Source: Aquiluna sp.
GTDB lineage: Bacteria > Actinomycetota > Actinomycetes > Actinomycetales > Microbacteriaceae
NCBI GenBank assembly: GCA_018402615.1
Contig: JAGYIH010000001.1
Location: 49,454-113,453, forward strand
DNA: 64,000 nucleotides
Direction of reading: 5' to 3'
The notes under the pieces are model-generated. The model did not search any database. It had not been told where the DNA came from and worked only from the letters and a program-made list of their open reading frames with translations. Shown here piece after piece: positions 1-9,663 of this stretch. The translations under genes were made by a program, and so were the position numbers. The first letter of the stretch is position 1. Each line of letters starts with the position of its first letter.

Positions 1-375
1 TATAACCAAGGCGCCAAAAAGTCGCTGGTCAACAAACCTGACTTCAAATCTCTCGGATTTCGCACTTTTTACATCTAGAACGACTCGAGTCTGGCCATCT
101 GCGAGAAAACCGGGGGTGCGCAGCAGAATCTGGCCACTCATTCCAAGATGCCCGACAAGAGCTCTGGATTCGCTTAGCGGTAACCACATGAATTTCCCTC
201 GCCGCACCACAGCCTGAAATCTGGATCCGATCAGCTCCCTGGCGAAACCCTCAGGGCCTGAGAAGTTCTTCTTCAAAGATCTGGGGTCAAAAACCTTTAT
301 GTCCTCAACGCTTGCACCCACCAGGTGCTTTGCTAGGCCCGCGCGCACGGTCTCGACCTCCGGCAACTCCGGCAT
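1..375 (-). CDS. mutM: Formamidopyrimidine-DNA glycosylase MutM/Fpg (partial, runs off the window)
   Basis: Base-excision repair enzyme that removes oxidised purines such as 8-oxoguanine and nicks the abasic site. The first 125 codons are present and stay open to the window edge. They begin with the family hallmark MPELPEVETVRAGL, in which Pro2 is the catalytic nucleophile and Glu3 the general acid, and contain GHLGMSGQ typical of the N-terminal beta-sandwich. The ATG overlaps the rnc stop by one base (TGATG), so it is translationally coupled behind rnc, the usual actinobacterial order rnc-mutM. The C-terminal H2TH and zinc-finger domains lie outside the window. Confidence 0.95.
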   Translation of the reverse strand, partial: MPELPEVETVRAGLAKHLVGASVEDIKVFDPRSLKKNFSGPEGFARELIGSRFQAVVRRGKFMWLPLSESRALVGHLGMSGQILLRTPGFLADGQTRVVLDVKSAKSERFEVRFVDQRLFGALVI

Positions 376-1049
376 CAGCGTTGTGAAAGGTCCCGAAGTG
401 CTGAAATGGCGGCATTGGTCTCGGCGCCCCGCTTGGTGCTGCCAACCCCGACTGAAAGCTTTAGTTCTCCGGCCCAGCAAATTGCGCTGTAGGTGCGATC
501 GTGATCTGGACCCTCGCCAGAAATTTCGTAGCGAATCGGGTCCAGGCCCAACCTGACCGCAAGCTCGATCAGAGAGGTTTTTGGATCAGCAGCCTCTCGA
601 ACGGCATCTGGATTTTCCAAAAGCGGCAGCACGTGTCTGGTCACAATTTCACTTGCGGCAGCCATCCCCGAGCTCAAATAAGCGGCACCGAGAACTGCCT
701 CGAAGGCATCGGCCAGGAGATTTATCTTGGTTCTGCCGCCGGTTTGCTCTTCGCCCTTGCCCAGCCTCAGAAAAGAACCGAGGTCAAGCCTCTGAGCAGC
801 TGTTGCCAAAGCTTGTGCCGAAACCACGGCATTCTTGAGTTTTGTGAGTTCACCCTCGTTTAGGTGGGGGTGTGATTTATAAACGTGGTTTGCTACCAGG
901 TAACCAAGTACGGAGTCGCCCAAGAACTCCAAGCGCTCGTTGTCTTGCCCGCCGTTTTCATAGGCGTAGGAAGAGTGGGTGAGGGCAAGAACTAGTTGCT
1001 CTGGCGCAATTTCTGCACCGAGCCGCTCGAGCAGCTCGTCCAGGGACAT
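375..1049 (-). CDS. rnc: Ribonuclease III
   Basis: Double-strand-specific endoribonuclease for rRNA and mRNA processing. At 224 residues it has the normal family length. The RNase III signature NERLEFLGDSVL lies at residues 37-48, with catalytic Glu41 and Asp45, and the second half of the active site is Asp114 and Glu117 in LLADAFEAVLG. A double-stranded RNA-binding domain covers roughly 155-222. It directly follows rpmF and overlaps mutM by one base, so rpmF-rnc-mutM is very probably one transcript. Confidence 0.97.
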   Translation of the reverse strand: MSLDELLERLGAEIAPEQLVLALTHSSYAYENGGQDNERLEFLGDSVLGYLVANHVYKSHPHLNEGELTKLKNAVVSAQALATAAQRLDLGSFLRLGKGEEQTGGRTKINLLADAFEAVLGAAYLSSGMAAASEIVTRHVLPLLENPDAVREAADPKTSLIELAVRLGLDPIRYEISGEGPDHDRTYSAICWAGELKLSVGVGSTKRGAETNAAISALRDLSQR

Positions 1050-1253
1050 TTAGACGTCAGCTACCTTGCGACCCTTGTATTCCATGAAAAGCTCGGTGCC
1101 AACGGAGTCAGTGACTACCTTTGCGCGGTGGGGAAGGCTGTAGGTGACCTTGCCGTTCTCGATGGTCTTCACCAAAGTGATAGGCGCGGCCTTCCACTGC
1201 GAACGACGTGAGCGAGTGTTTGAACGCGATTGGCGACGTTTTGGTACTGGCAT
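1050..1253 (-). CDS. rpmF: 50S ribosomal protein L32
   Basis: Small basic protein of the large ribosomal subunit, 67 residues. The N-terminus MPVPKRRQSRSNTRSRRSQW is the standard L32 opening. The four zinc-binding cysteines found in some L32 variants are absent, so this is the cysteine-free form, less dependent on zinc. It lies four bases after the DUF177 gene and directly before rnc, the widespread DUF177-rpmF-rnc arrangement. Confidence 0.96.
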   Translation of the reverse strand: MPVPKRRQSRSNTRSRRSQWKAAPITLVKTIENGKVTYSLPHRAKVVTDSVGTELFMEYKGRKVADV

Positions 1254-1257
1254 CTTC

Positions 1258-1764
1258 TTACTCTTCCTTGCCTAATAAATCTTTTAGAGCCTCAAAACGC
1301 GAATCAACGGGTTTTTGGTGCTCGTGATTCGGGTCTTCAATCAGCTTCTTTCCGCACTCAGAGCACAACCCCAAACAATCGGGAGAGCACAGCGGCTGAA
1401 ATGGCAGATTCGAAATCACTGAATCTATGACGACCTGCTCCAAGTCGATTTGTTCGTTCTTCACGAACAGCTCGTCATCCGAGGTAGAAGAATAGGCGAA
1501 AAGCTCTTGAAAATCCACCTCGAAATCAAGGTTTATTTCATCCAAGCACCGCGAGCACACCAGTTCGACAACCGTGAAAAGTTCGGCGCTAGCCAAAATC
1601 CCCTCGTGAACCGACTCCAAGCGCAAATCAATCCGCAACTTTTGCCCACTGGGTAGCTTGGCGACCGGCGTTCCAATCTCCTCGCCCAGACTCGCCTCAA
1701 CAACCAGCTCACGCATGTTCCCAGGGTGCTTCATAAGCTCTTTAATGGGTACTACAAAGCTCAA
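1258..1764 (-). CDS. DUF177 (YceD-like) protein
   Basis: YceD/DUF177 family protein, 168 residues, almost always encoded just upstream of rpmF and implicated in large-subunit rRNA metabolism (family knowledge; exact role unsettled). Cysteines at 70 and 73 (CSRC) and at 126, 130, 134 and 137 (CSPDCLGLCSEC) resemble metal-binding pairs and match the family pattern. The start overlaps the end of coaD by four bases, so it is coupled to coaD. Confidence 0.9.
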   Translation of the reverse strand: MSFVVPIKELMKHPGNMRELVVEASLGEEIGTPVAKLPSGQKLRIDLRLESVHEGILASAELFTVVELVCSRCLDEINLDFEVDFQELFAYSSTSDDELFVKNEQIDLEQVVIDSVISNLPFQPLCSPDCLGLCSECGKKLIEDPNHEHQKPVDSRFEALKDLLGKEE

Positions 1765-2252
1765 GATTTTGCCTTCGCTTCAAACGCTCTGGCAACCGAC
1801 TTTGTTACATACCCGGAGATGTCGCCACCCAGGGAGTGCACCTGACGCACCAGGGATGAGCTAACAAAACCAAATCCGGCTTCGGCAGCAAAAAATACCG
1901 TCTCGATTCCGGATAGATCCCTATTCACCTGAGCCATTGGCAATTCATACTCGACATCACTCGCGGTTCTGAAACCCTTAATTATGGCTTTTGCCCCGAG
2001 CTCGATGGCGTGCTCTGCAAGCAGGCCGCTCTCCAAAGTTGAAATTGAAATGTTTGTCACCCCGTTCAGTTCCGCGACCGATTGCTGAGCGAGCCGGACC
2101 CGCTGCTCAAGATCAAAGGTCGGAGTTTTTGAGGGATTGTGAACGATTACCAATTGAACCTTTTCAAAAACAACGCAAGCCCTCCTCAGAACCGAGAGGT
2201 GTCCGAGGGTTATTGGATCAAAGGATCCCGGGTAGATGGCTATTTGAGTCAC
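1761..2252 (-). CDS. coaD: Phosphopantetheine adenylyltransferase
   Basis: Transfers AMP from ATP to 4'-phosphopantetheine, the penultimate step of coenzyme A synthesis. 163 residues, the usual length. The nucleotidyltransferase motif is GSFDPITLGH at 9-18 (TxGH at 15-18), the substrate loop IKGFRTASDVEYE starts at 91, and the second ATP motif SSSLVR is at 131-136. It sits 11 bases after recG and overlaps the next gene by four bases, within a recG-coaD-DUF177-rpmF-rnc-mutM run. Confidence 0.97.
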   Translation of the reverse strand: MTQIAIYPGSFDPITLGHLSVLRRACVVFEKVQLVIVHNPSKTPTFDLEQRVRLAQQSVAELNGVTNISISTLESGLLAEHAIELGAKAIIKGFRTASDVEYELPMAQVNRDLSGIETVFFAAEAGFGFVSSSLVRQVHSLGGDISGYVTKSVARAFEAKAKS

Positions 2253-2263
2253 AACTGTAAAGG

Positions 2264-4378
2264 TTAGCTTTGCTTGAGCGCTCTCGCATCCTCTTTTTCG
2301 ATAAGCGCGGACAATTCGGGACCTAGCCCACTAAGAGCAAGCTTTTCAGCGAGAAGCTTGGTGCGGCCAATAAGTTCGCTGTCTCTGACCACGCGAAGAA
2401 TCTTCAGGGAGGACCTGCCACCGGACTGCAGCTGTCCCAGCACGTCGCCCTCTCCGCGCAGCTCGAGATCCACCTCGCTCAGTTCAAAGCCATCGGTCGT
2501 TGCGGCAACCGCGCTTAGGCGTTGAGCTGCTAACGAGTTCTCATCTGCGCCAGAAACCAGCAGGCAGAGTCCTGCCGCTTCACCCCTGCCCACTCTGCCT
2601 CGCAACTGATGCAGCTGAGAGATTCCAAAGCGATCGGCATCCAAGACCACCATCACTGTTGCGTTCGGCACGTTCACACCGACCTCAATAACCGTTGTTG
2701 AAACCAGGACATCAAGCTCGGCTCTTTCAAACATGCCCATAACCTCGGTTTTCTGATCGCTACCAAGACGCCCATGCAACAGTCCTATCCGAGACTGTTT
2801 CAGGGCTGGGTTTTGCTGCAGAGAGGCAAATACCTCGACGGCACTGGCCGGTGGTGCAGCATCAGGAAATTCAAGCTCTTGCTCCGGGCTATCTGAAGCC
2901 TCGGAGACTTTGCCATCGATCCGGGGACAGACCACAAAGACTTGGTGGCCCTTTGAGACCTCCTCAGCGACTCGTTGCCACACTCTTGCCACTAAGCCAG
3001 GGTTGCTCACCTGAACCACGTGAGTGCTGATCTGCTTTCTCCCAGCGGGCAGTTCGATAAGGGTTGAAACATCAAGGTCACCAAAGACGGTAATTGCCAA
3101 GGTTCTTGGAATCGGGGTTGCAGTCATTGCCAATACGTGCGGCGAATTTATCGCCTTTAGGCGCAGCTTTTCGCGCTGACCAACTCCAAACCTGTGCTGT
3201 TCGTCGATGATCACCAAGCCCAAATCGTAAAATCCAACAGCCTCAGAAATCAGTGCGTGGGTGCCAATAACCAAGAGGCACTTACCACTTGCTAAATCGA
3301 GAAGCACCTTTTTGCGCTCGGGAGCTGGAAGTTGACCGGTAAGCAATTTCAGGCCAAGTCTTCCGGTTAGTTCTTCGCCGAGCGCCTTGGATACTGATTG
3401 GAAGTGCTGGCTAGCCAAAACTTCGGTGGGGGCCAGCAAAGCACTTTGACCTCCGCTCTCAGAAACGGCCAAAACCGTCCTGAGTGCTACCACGGTCTTT
3501 CCCGAGCCAACCTCTCCCTGCAGCAACCGATGCATCGGTGTCCCCGATGCAAGGTCGGCAAAGATCTCTGCCGAGATCTGCTGCTGTCCCGAGGTGAGTT
3601 TGAACGGCAGTGCCTTGTCGAAGGTCGAAAGCAGTTCTCCAGGCAATCGCCTTTCTGACTCGGACTGGCCGAGAATTTTTCTTTGGTGAAACAGCTCTAG
3701 GTGCAGCACCATGGCCTCGTGAAACCGAAGTGAGTCTCTCGCCTGCAGGTATTGAGACTTGGTCTTGGGTCTGTGAACAAGTTCCACTGCCTTGAGAAGT
3801 GAGATTTTCTTCTCGCCCTTTAAAAGCGTTTCCGGCAGCAATTCTTTTAGGGAGTGTGAATCCAAAGCTATGGACATAGCCTTCTGGATTTTCCAGGTGG
3901 TGAGTGTCCCAGCCGCCTTGTAGATGGGAATGGGAAGTTCTGCCCAGGCCTTAGCCGCCTTTTCATCAAGCTCTTCGAATAACTCGTAATCGGGATGAGC
4001 CAACTGCAGCTTCCCAGAAAAGGCACCAACCCTCCCGGAAAACAGACCCCGAACCCCGGGCTTAAGCTCACCTTGACGCCAGGCCTGATTGAAAAATGCC
4101 AGGGTCAAATTTGAGGTTCCGTCGGAAAGGGTGACTTCCAACAGGCTGCCCTGACGACCCTTCATCCGCCTTAGCTTTACGCTGTGGACCTCACCCACCA
4201 CGCTAACCAGCTCGCCAACCGGAAGCGATTGGAACTCTGTTAGCTCCCCCCGCTGCGCATATCTTCGCGGGTAGTGCTCTAGCAAGTCCCCCAGGGTCGA
4301 CAAACCCAGGTGCTTTTCAATTGCCTTGGCGGTTTTATCGCCGAGCACCTTAGAGAGCGATTGCGGGTCGTTAAGCAT
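2264..4378 (-). CDS. recG: ATP-dependent DNA helicase RecG
   Basis: Branch-migrating helicase that remodels stalled forks and recombination intermediates. 704 residues, full length. An OB-fold wedge domain lies at about 50-130, Walker A GEVGSGKT at 288-295, the DEAH-like box DEQH at 392-395, and a C-terminal helicase domain with QLRGRVGRG. It is the first gene of a six-gene minus-strand cluster. The ATG is preceded by CATTAT at seven bases, so the message may be leaderless; rsmD diverges from the same 50-bp gap. Confidence 0.97.
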   Translation of the reverse strand: MLNDPQSLSKVLGDKTAKAIEKHLGLSTLGDLLEHYPRRYAQRGELTEFQSLPVGELVSVVGEVHSVKLRRMKGRQGSLLEVTLSDGTSNLTLAFFNQAWRQGELKPGVRGLFSGRVGAFSGKLQLAHPDYELFEELDEKAAKAWAELPIPIYKAAGTLTTWKIQKAMSIALDSHSLKELLPETLLKGEKKISLLKAVELVHRPKTKSQYLQARDSLRFHEAMVLHLELFHQRKILGQSESERRLPGELLSTFDKALPFKLTSGQQQISAEIFADLASGTPMHRLLQGEVGSGKTVVALRTVLAVSESGGQSALLAPTEVLASQHFQSVSKALGEELTGRLGLKLLTGQLPAPERKKVLLDLASGKCLLVIGTHALISEAVGFYDLGLVIIDEQHRFGVGQREKLRLKAINSPHVLAMTATPIPRTLAITVFGDLDVSTLIELPAGRKQISTHVVQVSNPGLVARVWQRVAEEVSKGHQVFVVCPRIDGKVSEASDSPEQELEFPDAAPPASAVEVFASLQQNPALKQSRIGLLHGRLGSDQKTEVMGMFERAELDVLVSTTVIEVGVNVPNATVMVVLDADRFGISQLHQLRGRVGRGEAAGLCLLVSGADENSLAAQRLSAVAATTDGFELSEVDLELRGEGDVLGQLQSGGRSSLKILRVVRDSELIGRTKLLAEKLALSGLGPELSALIEKEDARALKQS

Positions 4379-4385
4379 GCCTTCA

Positions 4386-4391
4386 ATAATG
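4386..4391 (-). promoter_or_regulatory. Candidate -10 box for leaderless recG
   Basis: Read on the minus strand this is CATTAT followed by seven bases and the recG ATG. No Shine-Dalgarno sequence lies in between. The spacing matches actinobacterial leaderless promoters, but the match is short and no clear -35 is visible. Confidence 0.4.
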
Positions 4392-4415
4392 AACTAGTCC
4401 GCCGCGAACAATAGA

Positions 4416-4428
4416 TAGGCTCACTCGA
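4416..4428 (+). promoter_or_regulatory. Leaderless promoter -10 box for rsmD
   Basis: TAGGCT at 4416-4421 fits TAnnnT and is followed by exactly seven bases before the GTG start of rsmD. There is no ribosome-binding site, which supports transcription starting at or next to the start codon and helps choose this GTG. Confidence 0.55.
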
Positions 4429-4998
4429 GTGACCAGGATAATTTCGGGAGTGGTCGGCTCACTCAGGCTCAAGCCAGCCGCAAAGCTAACCAGGCCTACC
4501 TCGGACAGGGTCAAGGAAAGTATGTTCTCAACCCTTGAATCAATGGGGGTAATTGAGGGGGCCGAGGCCCTAGATCTCTATGCGGGCACCGGAGCTCTCG
4601 GACTTGAGGCAGCGTCAAGAGGTGCCAGAAGTGTTGTGCTGGTTGAGAAAAATCCCAAGGCTGCAAAGATCTGCGAGGAAAATAGCAAATTGGTATCAGC
4701 GGGGCTATTGAAGGCTGGCGTCCAGACCCAAATTCGCGTGGTTCGAGAGCCAGTGGAGAAATTCTGCCAAAAAGGGCCAAGGGCGACACTGGTGTTTATC
4801 GATCCGCCATACGAACTTGGCAACGACAAGCTTGAGGAGCAGTTGCAGAGCCTTTCATCAAATGAAGAGCTGGTGATTGTTTTGGAGAGATCTTCGAAAA
4901 CCCCGGCACCTGAGATTCCAGACCTATTAGAGCTGCACTCCCAAAAGGAATACGGCGACACCAGGCTTTATTTTCTGACTAGAGGCTTCGCTCACTAG
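4429..4998 (+). CDS. rsmD: 16S rRNA (guanine(966)-N(2))-methyltransferase RsmD
   Basis: Methylates G966 of 16S rRNA during 30S assembly. 189 residues. Motifs: RIISGVVGSLRL at the N-terminus, TRPTSDRVKESMF at 21-33, the SAM-binding loop YAGTGALGLE at 51-60, and the N2-guanine methyltransferase catalytic motif DPPY at 125-128. GTG start chosen because the family N-terminus begins right there. Its 3' end overlaps the convergent gltA by 20 bases. In many bacteria coaD follows rsmD; here coaD is in the opposite, divergent cluster. Confidence 0.95.
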   Translation: MTRIISGVVGSLRLKPAAKLTRPTSDRVKESMFSTLESMGVIEGAEALDLYAGTGALGLEAASRGARSVVLVEKNPKAAKICEENSKLVSAGLLKAGVQTQIRVVREPVEKFCQKGPRATLVFIDPPYELGNDKLEEQLQSLSSNEELVIVLERSSKTPAPEIPDLLELHSQKEYGDTRLYFLTRGFAH

Positions 4999-6250
4999 GG
5001 CCGACATACACCTGCTGAGGTCTGCCGATTCGAGTTCCGGGGTCTTCCATCATTTCCCGCCAGTGAGCTATCCACCCAGGTAACCGTCCGATGGCAAACA
5101 ACGGGGTGAACATCTTTGGAGGGAATCCCATTGCCTTGTAAATAACTCCCGTATAAAAATCAACGTTCGGGTAGAGCTTGCGTTCCACGAAGTACTCATC
5201 CCTCAGTGCGGCCTCTTCCAATTCCTTGGCTATCTCAAGTAGCGGGTCACTCACTCCAAGCTCGGCCAGCACCTTGTCCGCAGTTGCCTTAACGATCTTT
5301 GCCCTTGGATCAAAAGACTTGTATACCCGGTGTCCAAAGCCCATCAGGCGAATACCGTCTTCCTTGTTCTTGACTCGTTCGACGTAGCGCTCAACGGTCT
5401 CACCAGAGTCTTTGATGCTCTGAAGCATGTCAAGAACGGCTTCGTTAGCACCCCCATGGAGCGGTCCGAACAGGGCATTCACACCTGCAGAAACTGATGC
5501 GAACAGGTTTGCCTGTGAGGATCCAACCAGGCGAACGGTCGAAGTGCTGCAGTTTTGCTCGTGGTCGGCGTGCAGCAACAAAAGGGTGTCTAGCGCCTGC
5601 GTAATTACGGGGTTCTGAACGTAGTCCTCAGCGTAGGTGCCAAAAGTCATTCTCAGAAAGTTTTCAACCATGCCCAGCGAGTTATCCGGATACATCAGCG
5701 CCTGCCCCAAAGCAGTTTTGTGAGCGTAAGCCGCAAGAACCGGCAGCTTTGCCAAAAGACGAATCGTGGAAAGCTCGACCTGGTCGTCATCCTTGGGGTC
5801 CAAAGAGTCTGGGTAGAAAGTCGATAGTGCTGAAACTCCTGCGGAGATAACTGCCATCGGATGGGCTGCCTGCGGGAAGGCTCGGAAAAAGTCCTTCAAG
5901 TCCTCGTGCAGCAGAGTGTGCCGGCGAATCAGCAAATCAAAGTTGTCAAGTTCAGTCTTAGCGGGCAGCTCGCCATAGATCAAAAGGTGAGCGACCTCTA
6001 AAAAGCTCTTTTTTTCCGCTAGCTGATCGATTGGATAACCGCGGTAACGCAAAATTCCAGCGTCGCCATCGATGAAAGTGATTGCGGATTGGGTTGAGGA
6101 TGTGTTCACAAAGCCCTGATCGAACGCGGTCATACCGGTGGTCGCCATGAGCTTAGACACATCAAAAGCGTCTGGGCCGTCTGTGGCCTTGACGATTTGG
6201 AGGTCGGTCTCGACGTCACCAACTTTTATGCTTACGCGCTTTTCGGACAA
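4979..6250 (-). CDS. gltA: Citrate synthase
   Basis: Condenses oxaloacetate with acetyl-CoA to citrate, the entry step of the TCA cycle. 423 residues, consistent with type II (hexameric GltA) enzymes. Catalytic-region motifs include LLHADHEQNCSTSTVRLVGS, FGPLHGGANEAVLDML, GFGHRVYKSFDPRA (active-site His and Arg) and the C-terminal IAHWREMMEDP...RIGRPQQVYVG. It is convergent with rsmD and stands alone, about 100 bases downstream of smpB. Confidence 0.97.
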   Translation of the reverse strand: MSEKRVSIKVGDVETDLQIVKATDGPDAFDVSKLMATTGMTAFDQGFVNTSSTQSAITFIDGDAGILRYRGYPIDQLAEKKSFLEVAHLLIYGELPAKTELDNFDLLIRRHTLLHEDLKDFFRAFPQAAHPMAVISAGVSALSTFYPDSLDPKDDDQVELSTIRLLAKLPVLAAYAHKTALGQALMYPDNSLGMVENFLRMTFGTYAEDYVQNPVITQALDTLLLLHADHEQNCSTSTVRLVGSSQANLFASVSAGVNALFGPLHGGANEAVLDMLQSIKDSGETVERYVERVKNKEDGIRLMGFGHRVYKSFDPRAKIVKATADKVLAELGVSDPLLEIAKELEEAALRDEYFVERKLYPNVDFYTGVIYKAMGFPPKMFTPLFAIGRLPGWIAHWREMMEDPGTRIGRPQQVYVGPSERSL

Positions 6251-6354
6251 AAGCTGGACTCCTCAATGTGGTCTGTTTCTCTGGTAAGCCTAAGGGAAAG
6301 TTACCCTTCGAGTCTCTCACAAGCTGCTGTGAACTCAGCAGTATTTTTCAAGGG

Positions 6355-6828
6355 TTACCAATCCTTGCCGCGGGTGGATACCGCTCTAGCAACCTCCCGC
6401 TTGTCCTGAGCCTCCTTCAGCGTGTGACGCTTGTCGTAGTCCTTCTTGCCCTTCGCAAGGGCGATTTCCACCTTGGCCTTGCCGTCCTTGAAGTAGAGCG
6501 ACAGCGGAACCAGGGTCAGGCCAGACTCCTTGACTTTTCCGCTGAGGCGATCAATTTCCACCCGATTCAACAAAAGCTTGCGTTTTCTTCGAGTCGAGTG
6601 ATTTGTCCACGAGCCCTGGAAGAACTCCGGGATGTGAACGTTTTCAAGCCAAACCTCACCGCCATCGATCGAGGCAAAACCATCAACCAGGGACGCGCGC
6701 CCCTCGCGAAGGGTCTTCACCTCGGTTCCGGTTAGCACAATCCCGGCCTCGAACACGTCCAAAATTAGGTAGTCGTATCGTGCCTTGCGGTTGGTTGCAA
6801 CCGCCTTCTGACCACGCTCCCTAACCAA
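6355..6828 (-). CDS. smpB: SsrA-binding protein SmpB
   Basis: Binds tmRNA and delivers it to stalled ribosomes for trans-translation. 157 residues. The N-terminus has the expected [20 protein letters not shown] and [11 protein letters not shown] motifs, and the C-terminal basic tail [16 protein letters not shown] enters the mRNA channel. It is the last gene of the prfB-ftsE-ftsX-smpB run, a common actinobacterial arrangement. The tmRNA gene itself, often close by, is not seen in this window. Confidence 0.96.
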   Translation of the reverse strand: MVRERGQKAVATNRKARYDYLILDVFEAGIVLTGTEVKTLREGRASLVDGFASIDGGEVWLENVHIPEFFQGSWTNHSTRRKRKLLLNRVEIDRLSGKVKESGLTLVPLSLYFKDGKAKVEIALAKGKKDYDKRHTLKEAQDKREVARAVSTRGKDW

Positions 6829-6839
6829 GGAATCGGCTC

Positions 6840-7754
6840 CTAATTCTTGAGATATCGCCTAATCGAAACTGCTGAGGCGAGAGTGGCAAGAATAACACCG
6901 CTAATCAGTATGTAGGGGGCGATGCTCAGTGCCTGCTCAACCCCAACAAAGCTGGTGAACGGCAGCTGCGGTGCGATGTACTCAGCCACCAAGGTATCGA
7001 CAATGTAAATGTTTCCGACCACGGCCAGGGCTGAGCCAACAGTTGCTGCAACCACACCCTCCAGCACGAAGGGGATTTGAATTGAGAAATTCGATGCTCC
7101 TACCAGCCTCATGATGCCAATTTCTTTCCGGCGAGAAAAAGCGCTCAGGCGAATGGTGGTGGCAATCAAAAGTGTCGCACTGAGCAGCATTACCGCCGCT
7201 ATCGCAGCCGCAGCAAGGCTACCGAGATTTAGAAAGGCAAAGATTTGATCCAGGTAACCACGTTGATCGCGCACCTCTTCAACGCCCGGGGTTCCAGAAA
7301 AACTTTCCACAATTAGATCGCTTCTCTCGGGATCAACCAGGTTCACCCAAAACGCCTCGTTTAGTTGCTCTGGAGAGATGAAGCTCAGTGCCGGTGAGTC
7401 TGAAAATTCCGTTGCAAATTTCTCATAGGCGGCCTGATGGGATTCAAAATAGAACTCCGAAACATAGGGTGACAGACTTTGAGATTCAAGCTGAGAAGTG
7501 ACCGCCGCCTTTTGCTCCAGAGTCGATGCACCGGCCGGGCATGCAATTTCAGAGGAGTAGTCGGTGCAGAGATAGACCACTACCTGCGCTCGGTCAAACC
7601 AGTAACTTTTCATCTCGTTAATTTGCAATTGCAGCAGAGCGGCAACTCCGACAAAGGTCATCGAGATGAAGGTCACCAAAACTATCGAAAATGCCATCGC
7701 AATGTTGGAGCGAAGCCCAGCCAGCATCTCTTCTAAAACCAGCCCAAACTTCAC
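6840..7754 (-). CDS. ftsX: Cell division protein FtsX
   Basis: Integral membrane partner of FtsE; the FtsEX complex activates peptidoglycan hydrolases during growth and division. 304 residues: one N-terminal membrane helix at about 20-42, a large extracytoplasmic loop (about 45-180) with a Cys pair ([13 protein letters not shown]), then three C-terminal helices around 185-300 carrying [12 protein letters not shown], the cytoplasmic coupling region of MacB/FtsX permeases. The ATG overlaps the ftsE stop by four bases. Confidence 0.96.
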   Translation of the reverse strand: MKFGLVLEEMLAGLRSNIAMAFSIVLVTFISMTFVGVAALLQLQINEMKSYWFDRAQVVVYLCTDYSSEIACPAGASTLEQKAAVTSQLESQSLSPYVSEFYFESHQAAYEKFATEFSDSPALSFISPEQLNEAFWVNLVDPERSDLIVESFSGTPGVEEVRDQRGYLDQIFAFLNLGSLAAAAIAAVMLLSATLLIATTIRLSAFSRRKEIGIMRLVGASNFSIQIPFVLEGVVAATVGSALAVVGNIYIVDTLVAEYIAPQLPFTSFVGVEQALSIAPYILISGVILATLASAVSIRRYLKN

Positions 7755-8485
7755 GAGTTTTTCCCCGCATCATCTGAAACAATCGCGTTTGGCTCAGTGT
7801 TGAGCTCGCGATAACGAGCTTGAGTCTGATCTCTCACGATTTTGCCATCGCTGATCTCAACCACGCGCTTACCCATTGAGTCAACGATTGTTCGATCGTG
7901 AGTCGCCATGATGACAGTCGTTCCCGAGAGGTTGATTCTCTCCAGTAGCCCCATAATTTCCCGGCTGGTCTCGGGGTCAAGGTTTCCAGTTGGCTCATCA
8001 GCAAGGAGTACCTCGGGTCGATTAACCAGTGCCCTGGCAACCGCCACTCGCTGCTGCTCGCCTCCCGAGAGTTCTGCCGGGTACCTGTCGGTTTTCTGAT
8101 CAAGTCCAACCAGTTTTAAAACATCCGGCACCGCAGATTCGATGAAGCCCTTTGACTTTCCAATCACCTCAAGAGCAAAGGCCACGTTCTGGTAGACGGT
8201 TTTGCTGGGCAGCAATCTGAAGTCCTGAAAGACCACCCCGAGGCGTCTTCGATATTTTGGAACCCGACTGCGCGGCATTCGCTGAAGGTTTTCCCCCAAA
8301 ACCAGGACCTCTCCAGAGTCAGGGCGTTCCTCACGAAGCATCAGGCGCAAAAGCGAGGACTTGCCAGAACCAGAGGTTCCAACCAAGAACACGAATTCGC
8401 CACGTTGAACCTCCAAAGAGATTCCGTCAAGGGCCAAACCGTGAGATCGCTTATAGGTCTTGGAGATGTTTTCTAGCTTGATCAT
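7751..8485 (-). CDS. ftsE: Cell division ATP-binding protein FtsE
   Basis: ABC-type ATPase that drives FtsX. 244 residues. Walker A GTSGSGKS is at 36-43, the ABC signature LSGGEQ at 139-144, and Walker B with the catalytic Glu ([11 protein letters not shown]) at 160-170. After the ATPase core comes a short acidic tail (about 225-244). It lies 55 bases downstream of prfB and is coupled to ftsX by overlap. Confidence 0.97.
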   Translation of the reverse strand: MIKLENISKTYKRSHGLALDGISLEVQRGEFVFLVGTSGSGKSSLLRLMLREERPDSGEVLVLGENLQRMPRSRVPKYRRRLGVVFQDFRLLPSKTVYQNVAFALEVIGKSKGFIESAVPDVLKLVGLDQKTDRYPAELSGGEQQRVAVARALVNRPEVLLADEPTGNLDPETSREIMGLLERINLSGTTVIMATHDRTIVDSMGKRVVEISDGKIVRDQTQARYRELNTEPNAIVSDDAGKNS

Positions 8486-8540
8486 GTTGGCTAAAGCCTA
8501 GGTAGCAAATACTGATTTGCCCTTGAGTATTGGGCTGTGT

Positions 8541-9581
8541 CTAACTTGCGCTCTGTTTCCGCCAACGGATTCCAGCGGAGATAAATCCGCCTATCTCGCC
8601 ATCAAAAACATCATCCGGATTGTTTACCTCGTAACCGGTTCGGAGGTCCTTAACCATTTGGTAGGGAGCCATGACGTAGCTGCGCATCTGCTCCCCCCAG
8701 CTCGCCTTCACATCACCCGCGATTGACTTTTTCTTGGCCTCCTCGGCCTGACGCTGAAGCTCTAAAAGCCTTGACTGCAGCACCCGCATTGCTGCCGCCT
8801 TATTTTGCAGTTGGCTCTTTTCGTTTTGGCAGGAGACCACAATTCCCGTCGGGATATGAGTAATCCTCACCGCTGAGTCGGTGGTGTTGACTGACTGCCC
8901 ACCAGGCCCCGAGCTCCGAAATACATCCACTCGAATCTCAGCATCTTGGATCTCCACAACGTCGGTGCTTTCAACCAGTGGTACCACCTCCACCGCAGCA
9001 AACGAGGTTTGTCTCTTGCCTGCAGCATTGAACGGACTCATCCGAACCAGCCGGTGGGTGCCGGACTCCACCGATAGATTCCCGAAGGCGAAGGGGGTGT
9101 CAAGTTCAAAAGTAGCCGACTTTATGCCCGCTCCCTCGGCATAGGATACGTCCAGTACTGAGGCCTTATAGCCTTGTTTCTCGGCATAGCGCAGATACAT
9201 TCTCATGAGCATCTCGGCAAAATCTGTGGCGTCATCACCACCGGCACCGGAACGAATTGTCATTACCGCACCGCGCTGGTCAAACTCACCACTGAGCAAA
9301 GTTTCAACCTCGAGCGAGTCAATCTTTGACTTCAACCCATTCAGTTCCCGCTGCACCTCCTGCAGCACCGTTGCCGAGTCTTCCTGACCAGCAAGCTCGA
9401 GCAAGACCACCAGGTCATCAAGCTCAGAGCGAAGCGAAAATATCTTCTCCAACTGAGACTTCAATCTGGAAAGCGCTCCTGTTACTCGCTGCGCCCTCAA
9501 CTGATCGTTCCAAAGCTCGGGGTCACTGGCCTCAGTCTCTAGTGAGGAGATTTGAGACCTAATTTCTTCGGGCTTTAGCAC
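8541..9581 (-). CDS. prfB: Peptide chain release factor 2
   Basis: Recognises UGA and UAA stop codons and triggers peptide release. From the GTG at 9581 it has 346 residues. The stop-codon recognition tripeptide SPF is at 182-184 and the peptidyl-hydrolase motif GGQ at 227-229. The reading frame continues upstream to about 9647 with residues that still look like the RF2 N-terminal helix ([20 protein letters not shown]), but no standard start codon is found there and damaged sequence begins just beyond. The true start is therefore probably about 22 codons upstream and the 9581 GTG internal. No programmed +1 frameshift site (CTTTGA) is visible. Confidence 0.93.
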   Translation of the reverse strand: MLKPEEIRSQISSLETEASDPELWNDQLRAQRVTGALSRLKSQLEKIFSLRSELDDLVVLLELAGQEDSATVLQEVQRELNGLKSKIDSLEVETLLSGEFDQRGAVMTIRSGAGGDDATDFAEMLMRMYLRYAEKQGYKASVLDVSYAEGAGIKSATFELDTPFAFGNLSVESGTHRLVRMSPFNAAGKRQTSFAAVEVVPLVESTDVVEIQDAEIRVDVFRSSGPGGQSVNTTDSAVRITHIPTGIVVSCQNEKSQLQNKAAAMRVLQSRLLELQRQAEEAKKKSIAGDVKASWGEQMRSYVMAPYQMVKDLRTGYEVNNPDDVFDGEIGGFISAGIRWRKQSAS

Positions 9582-9663
9582 CGCCTCAACGGCTGCGAGC
9601 GAGCTCTCTAGCTCTGCTAGGTCTTGTTTGAGCTCATATTCGGCCAGCGGTGGCCTGATAAGT

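Noticed and set aside
6318..6350. Terminator for smpB (CTGCTG...CAGCAG hairpin)
   Set aside because: The T-run follows on the plus strand, the wrong direction for smpB, and no plus-strand gene ends there.
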